A stretch of DNA of 64,000 nucleotides, from positions 3,339,525 to 3,403,524 of the forward strand of contig NC_037593.1 in assembly GCF_003073045.1 (NCBI RefSeq), in the 5' to 3' direction. The notes under the pieces were generated by a model. It had not been told where the DNA came from, did no database searches, and worked only from the letters and a program-made list of their open reading frames with translations. Made by a program: the position numbers and the translations under genes. This DNA comes from Pomacea canaliculata (lineage: Eukaryota > Mollusca > Gastropoda > Architaenioglossa > Ampullariidae). Each line of letters begins with the position of its first letter. Position 1 is the first letter of the stretch. This document shows positions 12,682 through 24,371 of the stretch, piece after piece.

Positions 12682-13592
12682 ATGGATGCATGTGCCTGTC
12701 TTTGTATGGAAGTGTGCATTGTGTCCACATGAAGTCCAGCTGAAGCTCAATGCACAATACATTCCAACCTACGGTTCTTACCATCCCAGGTATGCTGAGT
12801 CTCATAGGACATCGAGGGAAGCTCGAGATGTCTGTCAGGGTCTGGAGATTGCTGCTGTCAGTCCACACACCCAGGGACCTGCAGCTCAATGGCGTTGGCC
12901 ACCATCATCTGGTGCAGGACTCGGGTACTTACAACTCCACCAAAAGCCACCCAGCGATCGACGAGTAATTCTGACGGCACTTAACCGACAATGTTGATTG
13001 GGGTTTGATGGACTATTGACAGAGAATCTCCAACAGTTACCTGCTGGACGCCATTGCTGGCGCCAAGTGAAAGCTTTTGTAGCTGGACGGAGGAAAGTGG
13101 ACATTCAAGTTAGATAATTACACAGACACGCCGACCAAAGGCAGACAACTCAAGAGGAATGCTAACTTGAGAATTGCTGATTTGTGCTAACCTCTTGGCG
13201 AGGATAACTACAGGTCATCGTAGATTGCTGTTCTTTCGTTTTGATGACTGACCCTCTGGTCCTCAGTCGATGATGGCAGCCTTGTTATCTCCCTTGTCCT
13301 TGCAAATGTCGGTGAGCTAAAAGTAAGTTAGTGTAAACATGATGAACACGCGGAATACGGGATTTCTGTCTAATGTCCATTCACATTTGAAAACACACCG
13401 TCTGCCCGCTTCCCGATGTCAATGGATGACATTCTGTCCACACTATCAGACCGCGTGACATTCACAACATCCACAGGAAACCTTTCAACGTGTGAATTGT
13501 TAAACCTCTGTCTGACTGACAACAAGAGAACAAAAAATCAAATACAGGTTACATCAGCACCAAATATTATTTCTAGAAATGTAGAAATGTAA
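12682..13592. other. Non-coding stretch
   Basis: Short overlapping open frames on both strands around 12750-12970 gave no recognisable protein. Nothing else is supported. Confidence 0.45.
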
Positions 13593-13748
13593 CATTACAA
13601 CACGTGACACAGTAACAGTACCACACATGACATAGATGACACAGTGACAGTACAACACGTGACACAGTAACAGTACCACACAGGATATAGATGACACAGT
13701 GTGACAGCACAGCACGTGACACAGATGACACAGTAACAGTACCACAGG
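13593..13748. repeat. About 55-bp diverged tandem repeat, nearly 3 copies
   Basis: A unit of about 55 bases beginning ACACGTGACACAGTAACAG recurs, with small indels in the third copy. Each copy begins with CACGTGAC. The minus-strand Leu/Cys/Val-rich frames are repeat translations. Confidence 0.85.
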
Positions 13749-13892
13749 CCAGTACAGACTGTCAGTCCCCATGTCCTGCTGTTCATGAATAATGCTAATG
13801 TCCCACAGGGGACAGCGGCCTTCCTCCATGGTGAAGTCATTCCGACCTTTAGTAACTTTCTACCAGGTGTCTGCTAGGGATCCCACCTCTGG

Positions 13893-13937
13893 CGTGTGTG
13901 TGTGTGTGCGTGTGTGTGTGTACGTGTGCGTGTGTAC
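13893..13937. repeat. (TG)n microsatellite
   Basis: Interrupted GT dinucleotide tract. Confidence 0.93.
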
Positions 13938-14640
13938 AGAATGTTGTTTCTGCTATTGTTTGGCTTGTTACACACGTTTGTCATCCACTCCTGTGACCAA
14001 ATGTCATCGTCAGCAACATCGTCAGACACCTCCACTCACCAACTCTGACTGTAACACAGTTGTAATGCATTGTGTAATGTTTGTGTGCGAGACTCCCAAG
14101 CTACATTCAGTGTCATCACAGGCGACGAATATCGTTTATTGTCACTGGCAAAGGAGCAGTTAACATGAATCATGAATATTTTCCCCTCTCTTCTATTTTT
14201 GTCTCCCTCCTCATTTTATTCATCTCTTTCTTTCTCTCTCAGTGGCGTAGATGCTCTGTGATTTGTCTGGCAATCACCGGCGTAGTTCTTCATCAGTATC
14301 AGAGTCTGTGTGGCTGGACCACCTCAGTCGCCGCCAACGATCCTATCGCTCGTCCCTCGGACCATCCAGCTTCTCGTGACTGCGGTTCGTGACCGCCGTG
14401 GTTATCCCCGTAAACATAGTCTCCCCCTGTCTGATGGCAGTGCTCGGGGAAACGCTCGGTATTAACTGTGTATTAACTCGGAATTAACTCTTTATTAACT
14501 CACACTCACCACTTTACTGCATGGACGCTCTGGCGGCCATTTCATCTGATAGATCATCTTCCCCTCCACCCACACAACTCCATACTTCTTTTCTCTTCTT
14601 TTCTCTGATCTCCTCTTGAAGCCCTCGCCAAATACTTGCT
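13938..14640. other. Non-coding stretch
   Basis: A pyrimidine-rich patch lies near 14180-14240. No exon recognised. Confidence 0.45.
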
Positions 14641-14768
14641 CCATCATCATCATCACCACCACCGCCACTTCCACCACCACCACCACCACCACCACACCAC
14701 CACCACCACCACCACCACCACCACTTCCACCACCACCACCACCACCACCACCATCAACATCATCAACA
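14641..14768. repeat. (CCA)n/(CAT)n trinucleotide repeat
   Basis: A long CAC/CAT/CCA array; the poly-His, poly-Thr and, in antisense, poly-Val/Trp frames are repeat translations. Confidence 0.96.
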
Positions 14769-15654
14769 GCAGCAACAACAACAAAACTCTCATGACAGCT
14801 ACAGTATCCCCATATTCAAAGATCTGCAAGGCTGATGGCCTGGCCGAGGGTGACCAGTGATGATCCGGGTTACGAGTTGGGTATGCAGACAACTACCACA
14901 AATGATGAATGTCGTAAATTCCCAGTCATCATACGAATTACCGCAAATATATTATTTTATTTCTCCTATCTTCTATCCTTCTCAGCCTGTTATCCTGCGA
15001 ACTGATGAGCGACTGAAATGTTTAGCACACAAACAGCGAAAAACAAAACTCCAAATACAATACTGCTCAGTACAGCGCAATACCACGATAAACAGACATT
15101 TATTCATCCCTTCAGAGAGATGGTTATGGAAAGCACGAGTGATAATATCTGTAACACGTGCATAAACAAGCCAAGGTGTCAGCAGCTCCCATGATGCTCT
15201 CGTCGGCGATGTGATTGGTGTGAGCATCTCCACACATTATTCCATGTTTGACACGTGACAGGACATTTGCACGGGAGGAGGAGTGAGTGAGTGGCGAAGT
15301 GAGGGATCCCAACAGTCACTCATGGCTGCCTAAACGAACTGTGTTTGGAATAAGGGATGTGGTGTGGAGGGGACGGGGTCTGATGGGGTCTGATGGGGGT
15401 CAGCTGCTGAGGAAAAGGATGCGAAGTGTGGGTGTGATGGCGACTGATAACAATCAGGTTTCCTGCAGTTTCTCTTGGCAGTAACATCTGTAGAACTGTT
15501 GTAGAACTTTGTCTAACGAACAGCATTGTCATAGTAACCATTTGTGTGATTGAAAGGGGGTAAAGGCAAATGTTGTCAGTTGTCTCCTCGTTTCTTTGTC
15601 TATATGGTCATTCTTTTTTTTTCATTCGTCCTTCAATTGTCTATACTTACAAAA
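14769..15654. other. Non-coding stretch
   Basis: Nothing beyond a short GTGA-type run near 15283 was seen. Confidence 0.45.
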
Positions 15655-15709
15655 AACAACAACAACAACAACAACAACAACAAACAACAACAACAACAAC
15701 AACAACAAA
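15655..15709. repeat. (AAC)n microsatellite
   Basis: Trinucleotide array with one interruption. Confidence 0.96.
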
Positions 15710-15836
15710 GAACCCCAGAAAACAAAAAATAAACTAACTCTCTGTTCGGTTTCACAACGGCTCCTCCGTTACCAAAATAATACTCGACAAGATAACCGGA
15801 CAAATGTAGACGAAGGTTAGACCGTTTCTGGCGAGG

Positions 15837-15848
15837 TTTTTATATGGC
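15837..15848 (+). promoter_or_regulatory. TATA-like element upstream of the 59-codon ORF
   Basis: TTTTTATATGGC lies about 110 bases before the ATG at 15952. A start about 30 bases downstream would give a 5' leader of roughly 80 bases. Its use is inferred. Confidence 0.3.
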
Positions 15849-15951
15849 CGTTACACGTCAGACCATTTTGAGGACAGTTCTATACAGTCGTCATGTCAAA
15901 GGTTTGTTCTCTGTATGAGGACATACAACCAACACATTTGCACGAAACAAG

Positions 15952-16131
15952 ATGGCCACACTAGTTGGAAACCAGAAACCTCTACTTTCAACAGTCAAGC
16001 GTCTTCTTTGGTCACGTGACCCGGTAGGACACCCTGCCGAAGACTGTCCTTACGACACCCTGGAGGGTGAGACAGAACTGGCTTACAAAGGTGAAAGGCT
16101 AGACTGGTCGTCCTGTAGACAATGTTGCTGA
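15952..16131 (+). CDS. Candidate intronless microprotein gene, 59 aa
   Basis: A compact 59-codon frame starts at an ATG in a strong context (CAAGATGGCC, purine at -3 and G at +4) and ends TGC TGA. An AATAAA poly(A) signal begins 19 bases after the stop, and a TATA-like sequence lies about 110 bases upstream, so the elements of a complete small transcription unit are in the right order. The product is soluble-looking: a basic N-terminal part (VKRLLWSRDP), an acidic middle (DTLEGETEL) and a Cys-rich end (SSCRQCC). There is no signal peptide or membrane segment. A TCACGTGA palindrome lies inside the coding frame at 16012-16019. Internal splicing at CCG/GTAGGA is possible but not needed. No family is recognised; it could still be chance. 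Confidence 0.45.
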   Translation: MATLVGNQKPLLSTVKRLLWSRDPVGHPAEDCPYDTLEGETELAYKGERLDWSSCRQCC

Positions 16132-16149
16132 ATGTGACAGTACATATTG

Positions 16150-16155
16150 AATAAA
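16150..16155 (+). terminator. Poly(A) signal AATAAA
   Basis: Canonical hexamer 19 bases after the stop of the 59-codon frame, followed by a TAATAAT-rich sequence. Confidence 0.5.
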
Positions 16156-19100
16156 CAGGTCTTTAATAATCAACTGTCGTGCTCTCCCCCTGACGCGCAG
16201 TCTATTTACACGCACTCTGCACAAACACCGCTCTGTCCGAGCTCTGAAGAGGGGACTAACCGAAAGCAGGAGGCAATAAAAGAAAATGGACGAAGCGTAA
16301 CAACGACGTCAACAACATAAAAACACAGGCAACTACAGAGGGCGGAGATGACGAGAGAAGAGAGGATTGTGTGATGAGATGCCGTGATCTCTACATTATA
16401 GATGAGATATGATCAGCCGCGCACGTCACTGGCACGAGCACCAAGAACGTCACCGACACGCCACATAAAGGAGGGAGGAGAGCGCGCGCTGCTAACTGCC
16501 ATCCTCCTCCCTGCACCGTCCGCCGCCATGTGCACACGTCGTCGCTGTACTTGTTGCAGTCGCCTCCACAGTCGTCTGCTCGCCACTAGAGTTGTGTCCG
16601 CGGCTTTGTAGCGACTGAGGACAGTTGGAACATAGAGGCTACAGGTGCTTCACCTTGTAAGTTCCAGTTTATTTTAAATTTGACAGTTATACAGGCTGAG
16701 GGTTTATTTACTTCTTCTTACATTTACTTATGACCTGATATTTTGTTTATCAAGTTAAAAATGTCTCGTCATCGTGGAATGCTTCAAAACTAGTTATCGC
16801 TCATCCAAACATTAACATCAGGCGGTTAGTGACACAAGACCAAGCAGCGGGTGGTTGTCGTCCTCTGATGTTGTCCACAACATCAGGTGTGTAGCGGGTC
16901 AAGAGAAGAAACGAATGCATGTACAGTAATGGAAAGAAAGATCACATCTTCAAGCGCGTGTAAGACTCGTGCATCATGTACCTCCCTGTTTGACCTTTAC
17001 CTTGACACCAGCAACGGAACGCCTTTGACGTGTGGTTGACCCTTGACCCTCGAGTTGCCGCGGAGTGTAACTGATGAATAGAGGAGCGAGATGCTGGTGA
17101 CCGATGAAGTGAAATAAAGAAGTTTTAAGAACAATTGCCATCTAGAAGTAAAGTAAAACTAGCATGTAATCGCTGACAAACATGCAAAGAGGAATCAGCC
17201 GTTGGTAGTAAACACTGGTCACTACATTGCCATGACAACAGGTGAGCTGTTCATTGCTCAGAATCCGTGTTCACTCGGGTAGTCTGCTGTGCTTTGCTTG
17301 CTAACGATGTTTATATCGCTCTAATATCACGATATGCTTGTATCATGCAGAAAAGAAAATTATGATGCCGGACCCTGTGTCAGAAGCTGTTTTTTTATAT
17401 CACTTTTGAATGTATTGAGGCTTGCTTTTTGAAGTCTCTTAATTACACGCAGTCACAACAAATTCATTTTATCGACAAAAAGAAAACAAAACAAAAACAA
17501 AAAGAAAAAACAAACAAACAAACAAGCAGAAAGACTGACGTCCTCAATACCCGAGATACCAACCATATTTCGGCGAAGCAGCTTTTCTAGCGGCTGTGAA
17601 TAACATCAAAGACCTCGCCAAGATTGCAGTGGGACAGGGAGGGGGAGCCACCCACCCTCGGGTTGAAACACCCGGGTAGAGAACGGCAACAGGAAACTGT
17701 TAGAGGTTCACGGCAAGGTGAAAATCGATGACATTAATCATGTACCCGATGTTCTACCAGTCACGTGCAGTGAGGACTACAAGCGTCTGTCGGTCAGTCT
17801 GGTCGTCTGTCGTCTGCCTCGTCTGTGGCACAGGTGTTGGTGTGGGTATCACTGGGTGTACACGGGTGGGTAAAGTACCATCAGTCATCTGTATCAGGAC
17901 CACTGGCTCGTTTTAAATATTTTTAGTTTTGTTGGACACCTGCTGTAAAGGTAGCTCTACTGGCCATCTATTAACCATCAGAACCACGTGATATGTATTT
18001 CAAGCCCTCAGTCTCAAGCTATAGAGATTACACGTTTTGTGAGATTTTCTAGTTCTACTGACAACCAGACCGACAAGTCTTGTGTGGATATTTCTAGTCG
18101 ACCTCACACCTCGTCTTAAAATGTCATTCAACGCTCGGACAAGTTTGAAAAAGTTGAGTGCAAAGGTCACAGAAACCACGGCTGAAGCGAGAGAGAGAGA
18201 GAGTGTGTGGAATAATTTTCATCATCGTGCTGATTGAAGTCCAGACTTGTGTGACAAGAAATCACAAGGACATGTCAACATAACGAGAATTTGAGGCAGT
18301 TTGCTGAGTTGACTGACATTTTGCCTGGTTAACGGCCTTTGACGATGATCGCTGTGGTCCTGAAGCAGGCTTCTGATGATGGGAAAGGGAGACAAATCCC
18401 TAGTGACGAACTCTCTAGCATCGCGCCGATATCCGATTATTTGTCCAACTAAAAAGGTCAACAAATGTTCACAGACATGAGCACTTAGAAAGCAAATATA
18501 AGAGATAATAATTATAATTTCACAGTCTCACAACTAGCATTAACAAGTGTGTTACTCTCCTGCATTTAATGAGGGGTAGGTTAAGTTACAGTTGTGTCCC
18601 TTGTCCTGAGTCCCTGTGGTGGCCGTCAGTCCATGGCACTGGGCTGTTCAGATCTTTAGCAACTATTATCACAAAGAACAAGCAAACAATATTCGAGATG
18701 TGTCAAAGTTTGCGAAGAACGCTGTAAAAACTATAAACTTAGTAAGGAAATTTTAAAATAGCACACAAACTAAAAAAAAAAAACGAAATTTAAGATGGCA
18801 TTAAAATATAAAATTTGTGTGCGCTCTTTTTATTTATTCATTCATTAGTTCTTTCGTCCCTTCTTTTCTTTCATGCATTCTTTCTTGTGTATTACTTGCA
18901 TTGTATAACATAAAATAGTATGCTTATTATAGTCTATCTTATACCATGTAGATCATGTGCTCCGAGTAGACAATATTTACTATCATGGCGCATTGTGTGT
19001 GGCCGGCTGTCGCTACAACAGATGTGCAGACACTGTGAAGGTGAGAAATAATTTACGAACTAGAACGCGAGGTTTCTGACCACCAAGTGGACAAAAGAAA

Positions 19101-19607
19101 TAATAAGGGGAAACTATTCAGCTCTTTGGGTGATTGCCAAGGGAGATAATTTCTAGTGGCAAAGGCAGGGAATGGCTGTGTCAGCTGTGTGTGGGTTGAG
19201 ATGAATAGAAGGACAATTTTTACTGGCGGCGCAAGCGACTGGGCAAGTGCAAATAAAGTGGACAGAACGAAAAAATGAGAGTATGAAAAAAAAGAATATT
19301 CTTTGTGAAAAGCTGTTTGCCAACTCATTGTCCGAACAGTTTCACTTCTCCAGCAAGGGCAGACAACTTCTTGAAGAGAACGCCCTTGGTGTGTTGATGC
19401 CGGTGGAATTGTCTTCCCCTGTCTGCTGTGGAATTATCAGGAATCACTCAGTCGCCGTAGAAAGTGGCAGTTAGGTCTACAGTGCACATAGTGGGTGTAA
19501 ACATCTCTCGAGTGCAGGTAAACACGCTGATGTAGATTTTATGAGGGGGACACAATACCTGCAGGTGATGTATCGAGCAGCCTGCCACCTTCGCCGCCAT
19601 TGTCCTG
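16156..19607. other. Intergenic, possible distal 5' exon region
   Basis: A GC-rich patch at about 16490-16655 has CCGCCGCCATG and ends at a GTAAGT-type donor (16655). It could be a non-coding first exon of the potassium channel gene downstream, but nothing proves the link. The rest includes A-rich patches near 17470-17525 and 18770 and no recognised genes. Confidence 0.3.
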
Positions 19608-19672
19608 GACTGTAGCTTAGTCTCTAGGTGTGGACCTTGCTTTGAGTTCGAAACTCGCAGTGTCGGAGAGAC
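19608..19672 (+). mobile_element. tRNA-like SINE head fragment
   Basis: TGTAGCTTAGTCTCTAGGTG resembles a tRNA A-box region and GAGTTCGAAACTC a B box and T arm, at tRNA-like spacing. The acceptor stem is not complementary, so it is taken as a SINE fragment, not a tRNA gene. Confidence 0.4.
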
Positions 19673-20373
19673 AAAACAAAATTGGTAAACAAGTGTTTTA
19701 GGGGAAGATGGCCGTCTATGTACAATCCTGACCTCTCACCTCTCTCTGTACATGGTGGGGACTGTGTACATGGTGAAGTTTGTGTTCATTGTGGTGTTTG
19801 TAACTACGACAACCACAACACCAGCCTCAGTGGAGCATGACGTCAGCAAGGGACACAACACCAGCATGGACGCCTCATTAGCTCAGGAGTTTATACAGTT
19901 GTCATACAGCACGACTACAACAACAAACAGCTTTGCACACGGCGGGTGTCCTGAATGTTATCTCTTCTTGCCTTCTCCAGGAGCTCGCGCCACCTATGAA
20001 AATTGTCGCCCTTTGCCCGCTCTGACAAATGATCGGTTAGTGTAACAGCACTGCTCATGCCTTTTCATTACCTTGGAGATTATCTCCCTTTCCCATCAGC
20101 ACAAGAGCTCATTACCACTGGAATAATTGAATTTCTCTGACGTCACGCCTGGTGTAGAACCGGAAACTGTTTGCACTCCACCATCATCTCTGAGTGGATT
20201 CTAGAAGCTGTCAGTCCTTTCATGTGTTGATATCCTAGACATTTGCTTATCGCCCCTTGACATTCATCTCCACGTGGTGTTTGTCGTCCTTTTCATCCTC
20301 CTCCTGATCATCGTCATAGAGGTTAAGGTCAGGCAAACCGAGTCCCTAACCCTCTATTTGGTTACATATGAAG

Positions 20374-20374
<1 letters not shown>

Positions 20375-20421
<47 letters not shown>
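20375..20421. repeat. (AAT)n microsatellite
   Basis: About 15 copies of AAT. Confidence 0.97.
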
Positions 20422-20422
<1 letters not shown>

Positions 20423-21101
20423 TGTCCACCTGCTCCCACCAACCCTGCCCCTCAGGGTCGATGTCGTTCTCAAATCTCATTAAGGAAAATAATGTCATAT
20501 TTATATATTTTATTTTACCTCAAAATGTGAAAAAAATTACGGAGTAAATCATTCAGCAGAGGAAACAAACACACAGACACACAGTAAGAAAACAAAATCA
20601 AAAAGAATAAAACTAATGTCACGTGGCAGGAGCTGACAGCTTTATGACGAGGGCGACGGATGCAGTGCTGAGGCGTTGATGGCTCAATTATAAAATTAAT
20701 TTCACAGTTAATGACATATTAAAATATACAACTGTGAATAGTTCCTTAAAACACGTGTGTAAATGTGTAATCTGATTAAAAGTAGCAGCCATTGTGAGAT
20801 CTTCAAACTCCGGATACTGAGGCAATGACAACTATGACAACGAGTATAATTTGAATGAATTGGAGAATTGCGAGGCTGAAATGTTTGCCTCCTTCAAACA
20901 AATAATAATCTTTCGTAATGAACGTGGCCGTGGCACTCGCAGAATGAGCCTCGGTGCAGAGTGTCATTATCTATAGATTATGTAATAAAAATGACTTTTA
21001 ACACAGGGTATCATTCTGGGTGGATGTAATGTGAGCCTGCTTTATCTTGAAACAAATGGACGGCAACGAAATGCACAAAGTAGGATGAAACTGTTGTTAT
21101 T

Positions 21102-21102
<1 letters not shown>

Positions 21103-21173
<71 letters not shown>

Positions 21174-21174
21174 G
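21103..21174. repeat. (TTA)n microsatellite
   Basis: About 24 copies of TTA with one extra T in the middle. Confidence 0.97.
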
Positions 21175-21939
21175 AGCTCTTTCAAAACCAATTTTCCTGC
21201 CAAACGGACGAAGATAATGACACTCGACTAATGCCAATACTTTGGATGGCGCATTCCATCATCCTCAATTGTAATTATCTATCATTACTCTCCCACAATT
21301 GTTGCCTTTATGTTGAGAAGTGGCAGAGCCCTGGTTCGGGTCTCGGTGTGGCACCCGTCAGCTCCGGACGAGAGGTGGACTGTTGAGTAAATGTGATAAA
21401 GTGATGATGTGTGTGTGAAAATGTGATTGTGTGATGTCCGCCATGATTCTGGTGTCAGTGATTACGTCACCAGAAGCACTTAACGGCCTTGTGGCTGAAA
21501 GTGAACACTGAACGATGGTGGTCCCCGATGGCTTAGCTGGCAACACTTGCGTCACACAAACACTTGGTGGTCAGCAGCTCGGCCATCGCAGTTGTCGGCT
21601 TCTCCAATGTTCTCGTTTCACAAAATTCCTGCAGGGCGGCCGGAAACGAAGCAAGAATCTGGCCGGCGACAATCCTCAAGATTTATACATCGATTTCTCT
21701 CGATCTCTCGCTTCACATCAACACTTGATTCTTCATCGACCGCAATCTGTAAACATGGTTTGCGTGTGTGTGTGTGTGTGTGATTCTCTTCATTTGTTTT
21801 CACGCTACTTTGTATATTTTGTAAGTCTGGTTCACACACTTTACGAACCTCTCCACGTCTTTGTTTCAGCTCGTGATTATGTAACGCACCCCGCGAGGAC
21901 ACGTGACATGTAAGGCTGCTCTGGGTGGAATCACAGACC

Positions 21940-24371
21940 ATGGATGACACGGACTCGCCCACCGAGAGACTGAACGCCTCCGACACTGCTCCGAAGGAGG
22001 AGGCCACAGAGATAGAAGTCATCATAGAACCGGAAGTCATCGATGCCCACGCTGACGCCGAGGACGAGGCTGACGACTACAAAGACTCTGGCGACACCAA
22101 AGCTGAGACCGAGTCGACGAAACTCAGCCATGCCAAGTCATGTGATCAGAAACCTTCATCCAAGAAGAAGCCGAAGACATCCAAGAAGAGCGCGAGAATG
22201 TCTGAGGATCCAGCGAGTCGAGCGAGGAGCGCTTCCAGAAGGTTCGGCCGCCTGGCCTGGACCCCGGAGAGACAGCAGGCGGTGAAGAAAAACCTGACGA
22301 GGGCGGGCAAGAAGTTCCTCGTCTTCATGATCTCACACGTCGGCCTCACCTGCCTCGTCATCAGCTACTCCATCATTGGCGGCTTCATCTTCCAACTCCT
22401 AGAGGCGACCAACGAGAAACAAGAACGAGTCGCCATTACGGGTATCCGCGAGCGCCATGTTCAGGTAGTGCTGGGTACAATACATCCGGATGTCTAGCTT
22501 TGCATTTAAACATGTGGTGGTGGTGGGGATGATGATGATTGATGAGAAAATTGTCACGTGGTAACATTAAAAGGGAAGTAACAATCGTCGCAGTTAGGTT
22601 CTAGGGTGACTTATTATTTTGTTTTTATTTATTTTTTCTTTTTGTTAAATAAATCTGTCATTTTTATTTCCGTTATATGTTTGTTTTTGTTTTGGGATAC
22701 ATATCGGGTGCCCAGCACTTTATTGTTATAATGTCATCGAAATGGTCTCGTGATGGTGGCCATGTTGCAGCGGCTGTGGAACATGACTGAGTCGCTCAAC
22801 ATCCTGTTTCCCAAGAAGTGGATGAACGAGTGCAGCGCTGTGCTGCGCGAGTTCCAGCGCGACATCTACGAGGCCGTGAAGGACAAGGGCTGGGACGGCA
22901 GCGACGAGGTCAACGAGACCAACCTGCAGTGGACCTACGCCGGCTCCCTCCTCTACTCCGTTACTGTCATCACCACCATAGGTCAGCACGTGCCGTACAC
23001 TGCACCGTCATCACTGTCCAACGCAAGTTGAAAAATAAGGATGGACGAGAAATATTAACTTTTCTTTCACTCTCTTTCTTCTCTCACACATGTCATGAAG
23101 CGGAAACTAAAGTAAGTAAACATGTAAATAAGTCACGTGGGTTACATTCTGTCGGTACCGACTACGATCTGGTCAATGAGCCGGTCCAGGCTGTACTGTC
23201 ATTGTACAGATATAGTCTGATATTACAGAATTATTGCAGTCGATGTGTTGCTGGAGGTGTTGATGTAGTTGTCGTCTCTGTGGCAGGCTACGGTCACCTG
23301 ACGCCGAAGACGATGTGGGGACGAATGGTGACGATGCTGTACGCCCTCGTCGGCATTCCCATGACACTGCAGTGCCTGTCCAACATCGGCAGCTTCATGG
23401 CGCACTGCTTCCGGCTCATGTGGAAGCAGATCACGTGCGCCCCCTGTCGGACGCGTATTCGACGCCGCTCCATGTACCTGGCTGCCAGGCAACGGGCTGC
23501 CATGCAGCACAACTCCAGACTCCCTTTCGTGGTCGCCGCAGAGAGGCGCTCTTTCGACGGCCTCTTGAACGGGTCCAGGGGCAAGGTCAATGGCTGTTGC
23601 CATGGAGACGGCCAAGGAGTGGACGCCTGCCCCAGCTCTAAACCTGGTGTAGAAGGGTTTCCGACAGTCTGTGACGAGTCTCATCTTCTGGAACAAAAGC
23701 ACGACCAGGAGCACTTGACCAGGCTGTCGGTTAGCGGGACAGTCGCTGGCGACCGCAACGAGCAAAGCCCTCGTCCTGTCGGTCACGTGAGTTCGGAGGA
23801 GCTGGACCGGTCAATGACCCCGGCCGAAATCAGGAAGGGCTACGCAGAACTTTCCATTGCGGGGTATGACCAGACCGGCAAGCCCTCGACCCTGCACCTC
23901 CTGCCCGGCACAGAATTCCCGATGTCCAGCAGGGTTCTCGGCTATCCCGGCAGCCTCGATCCTGAACTTAGCTTCCTCCCCAAGTACCAGGACGCCATGT
24001 TGAAAAAACCCGGTCAGGCGGCCAACCCTCCAGAGATCGTGCGTGTGCCCATCACGGTGTGTCTAGTCATCGCGGCTGTCTACATCTTCCTGGGCGCCAT
24101 GCTCTTCACTCTGTGGGAGGACAGCTGGAGCTACTTCGACAGCTCCTACTTCTGCTTCGTCACGCTTTCCACCATCGGCTTCGGCGACATCGTGCCGGGC
24201 TACGACACCGACTCGTGGGACAACCAGGCCAAGCGGGTGTCGTGCACCCTGTACCTGCTCTTCGGCCTGGCGCTGCTGGCCATGTGCTTCGAGCTCATTC
24301 AGTCCGAGTGTCGCCAGATCTTCGCCTCCTTCGCACGAGCCATCGGCTTCACCAATGAAAACGGGGTCTGA
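21940..24371 (+). CDS. TWIK-type two-pore domain potassium channel (K2P), complete
   Basis: Three exons join in frame to give 606 aa: 21940-22464, 22771-22981 and 23287-24371. The start ATG has an ideal context (GACCATGG). An acidic N-terminus and a Lys/Arg-rich segment precede M1 (about residues 125-150). The extracellular cap has NMT and NET glycosylation sites. Pore 1 carries TTIGYG (243-248), split by the second intron; M2 follows. A cytosolic loop of about 200 residues separates M2 from M3 (about 499-520); pore 2 carries STIGFGD (540-546), then M4 and a short tail ending at TGA. K2P channels carry background K+ current at the plasma membrane as dimers. The long M2-M3 loop and short tail resemble the TRESK (KCNK18)/nematode TWK layout more than TASK or TREK. 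The subfamily assignment is inferred. Confidence 0.95.

Larger units (their letters stand above)
19673..21939. other. Intergenic upstream of the K+ channel gene
   Basis: Includes (AAT)n and (TTA)n arrays (listed separately) and a GT repeat at about 21759-21782, 160 bases before the start codon of the channel gene. Some of the last few hundred bases should be its 5' untranslated region, but the transcription start cannot be placed. Confidence 0.4.

Noticed and set aside
14636..14892. Poly-His/Thr and poly-Val/Trp frames
   Set aside because: They are translations of the CCA/CAT repeat on both strands.
19608..19672. Functional tRNA gene
   Set aside because: Box-like motifs are present, but no acceptor stem or proper anticodon arm can be folded.
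22818..24371. A single 517-codon open frame across the K+ channel
   Set aside because: It reads exon 2 in the wrong frame and runs through intron 2. The three-exon model restores M1, both pore signatures and phase-correct junctions.
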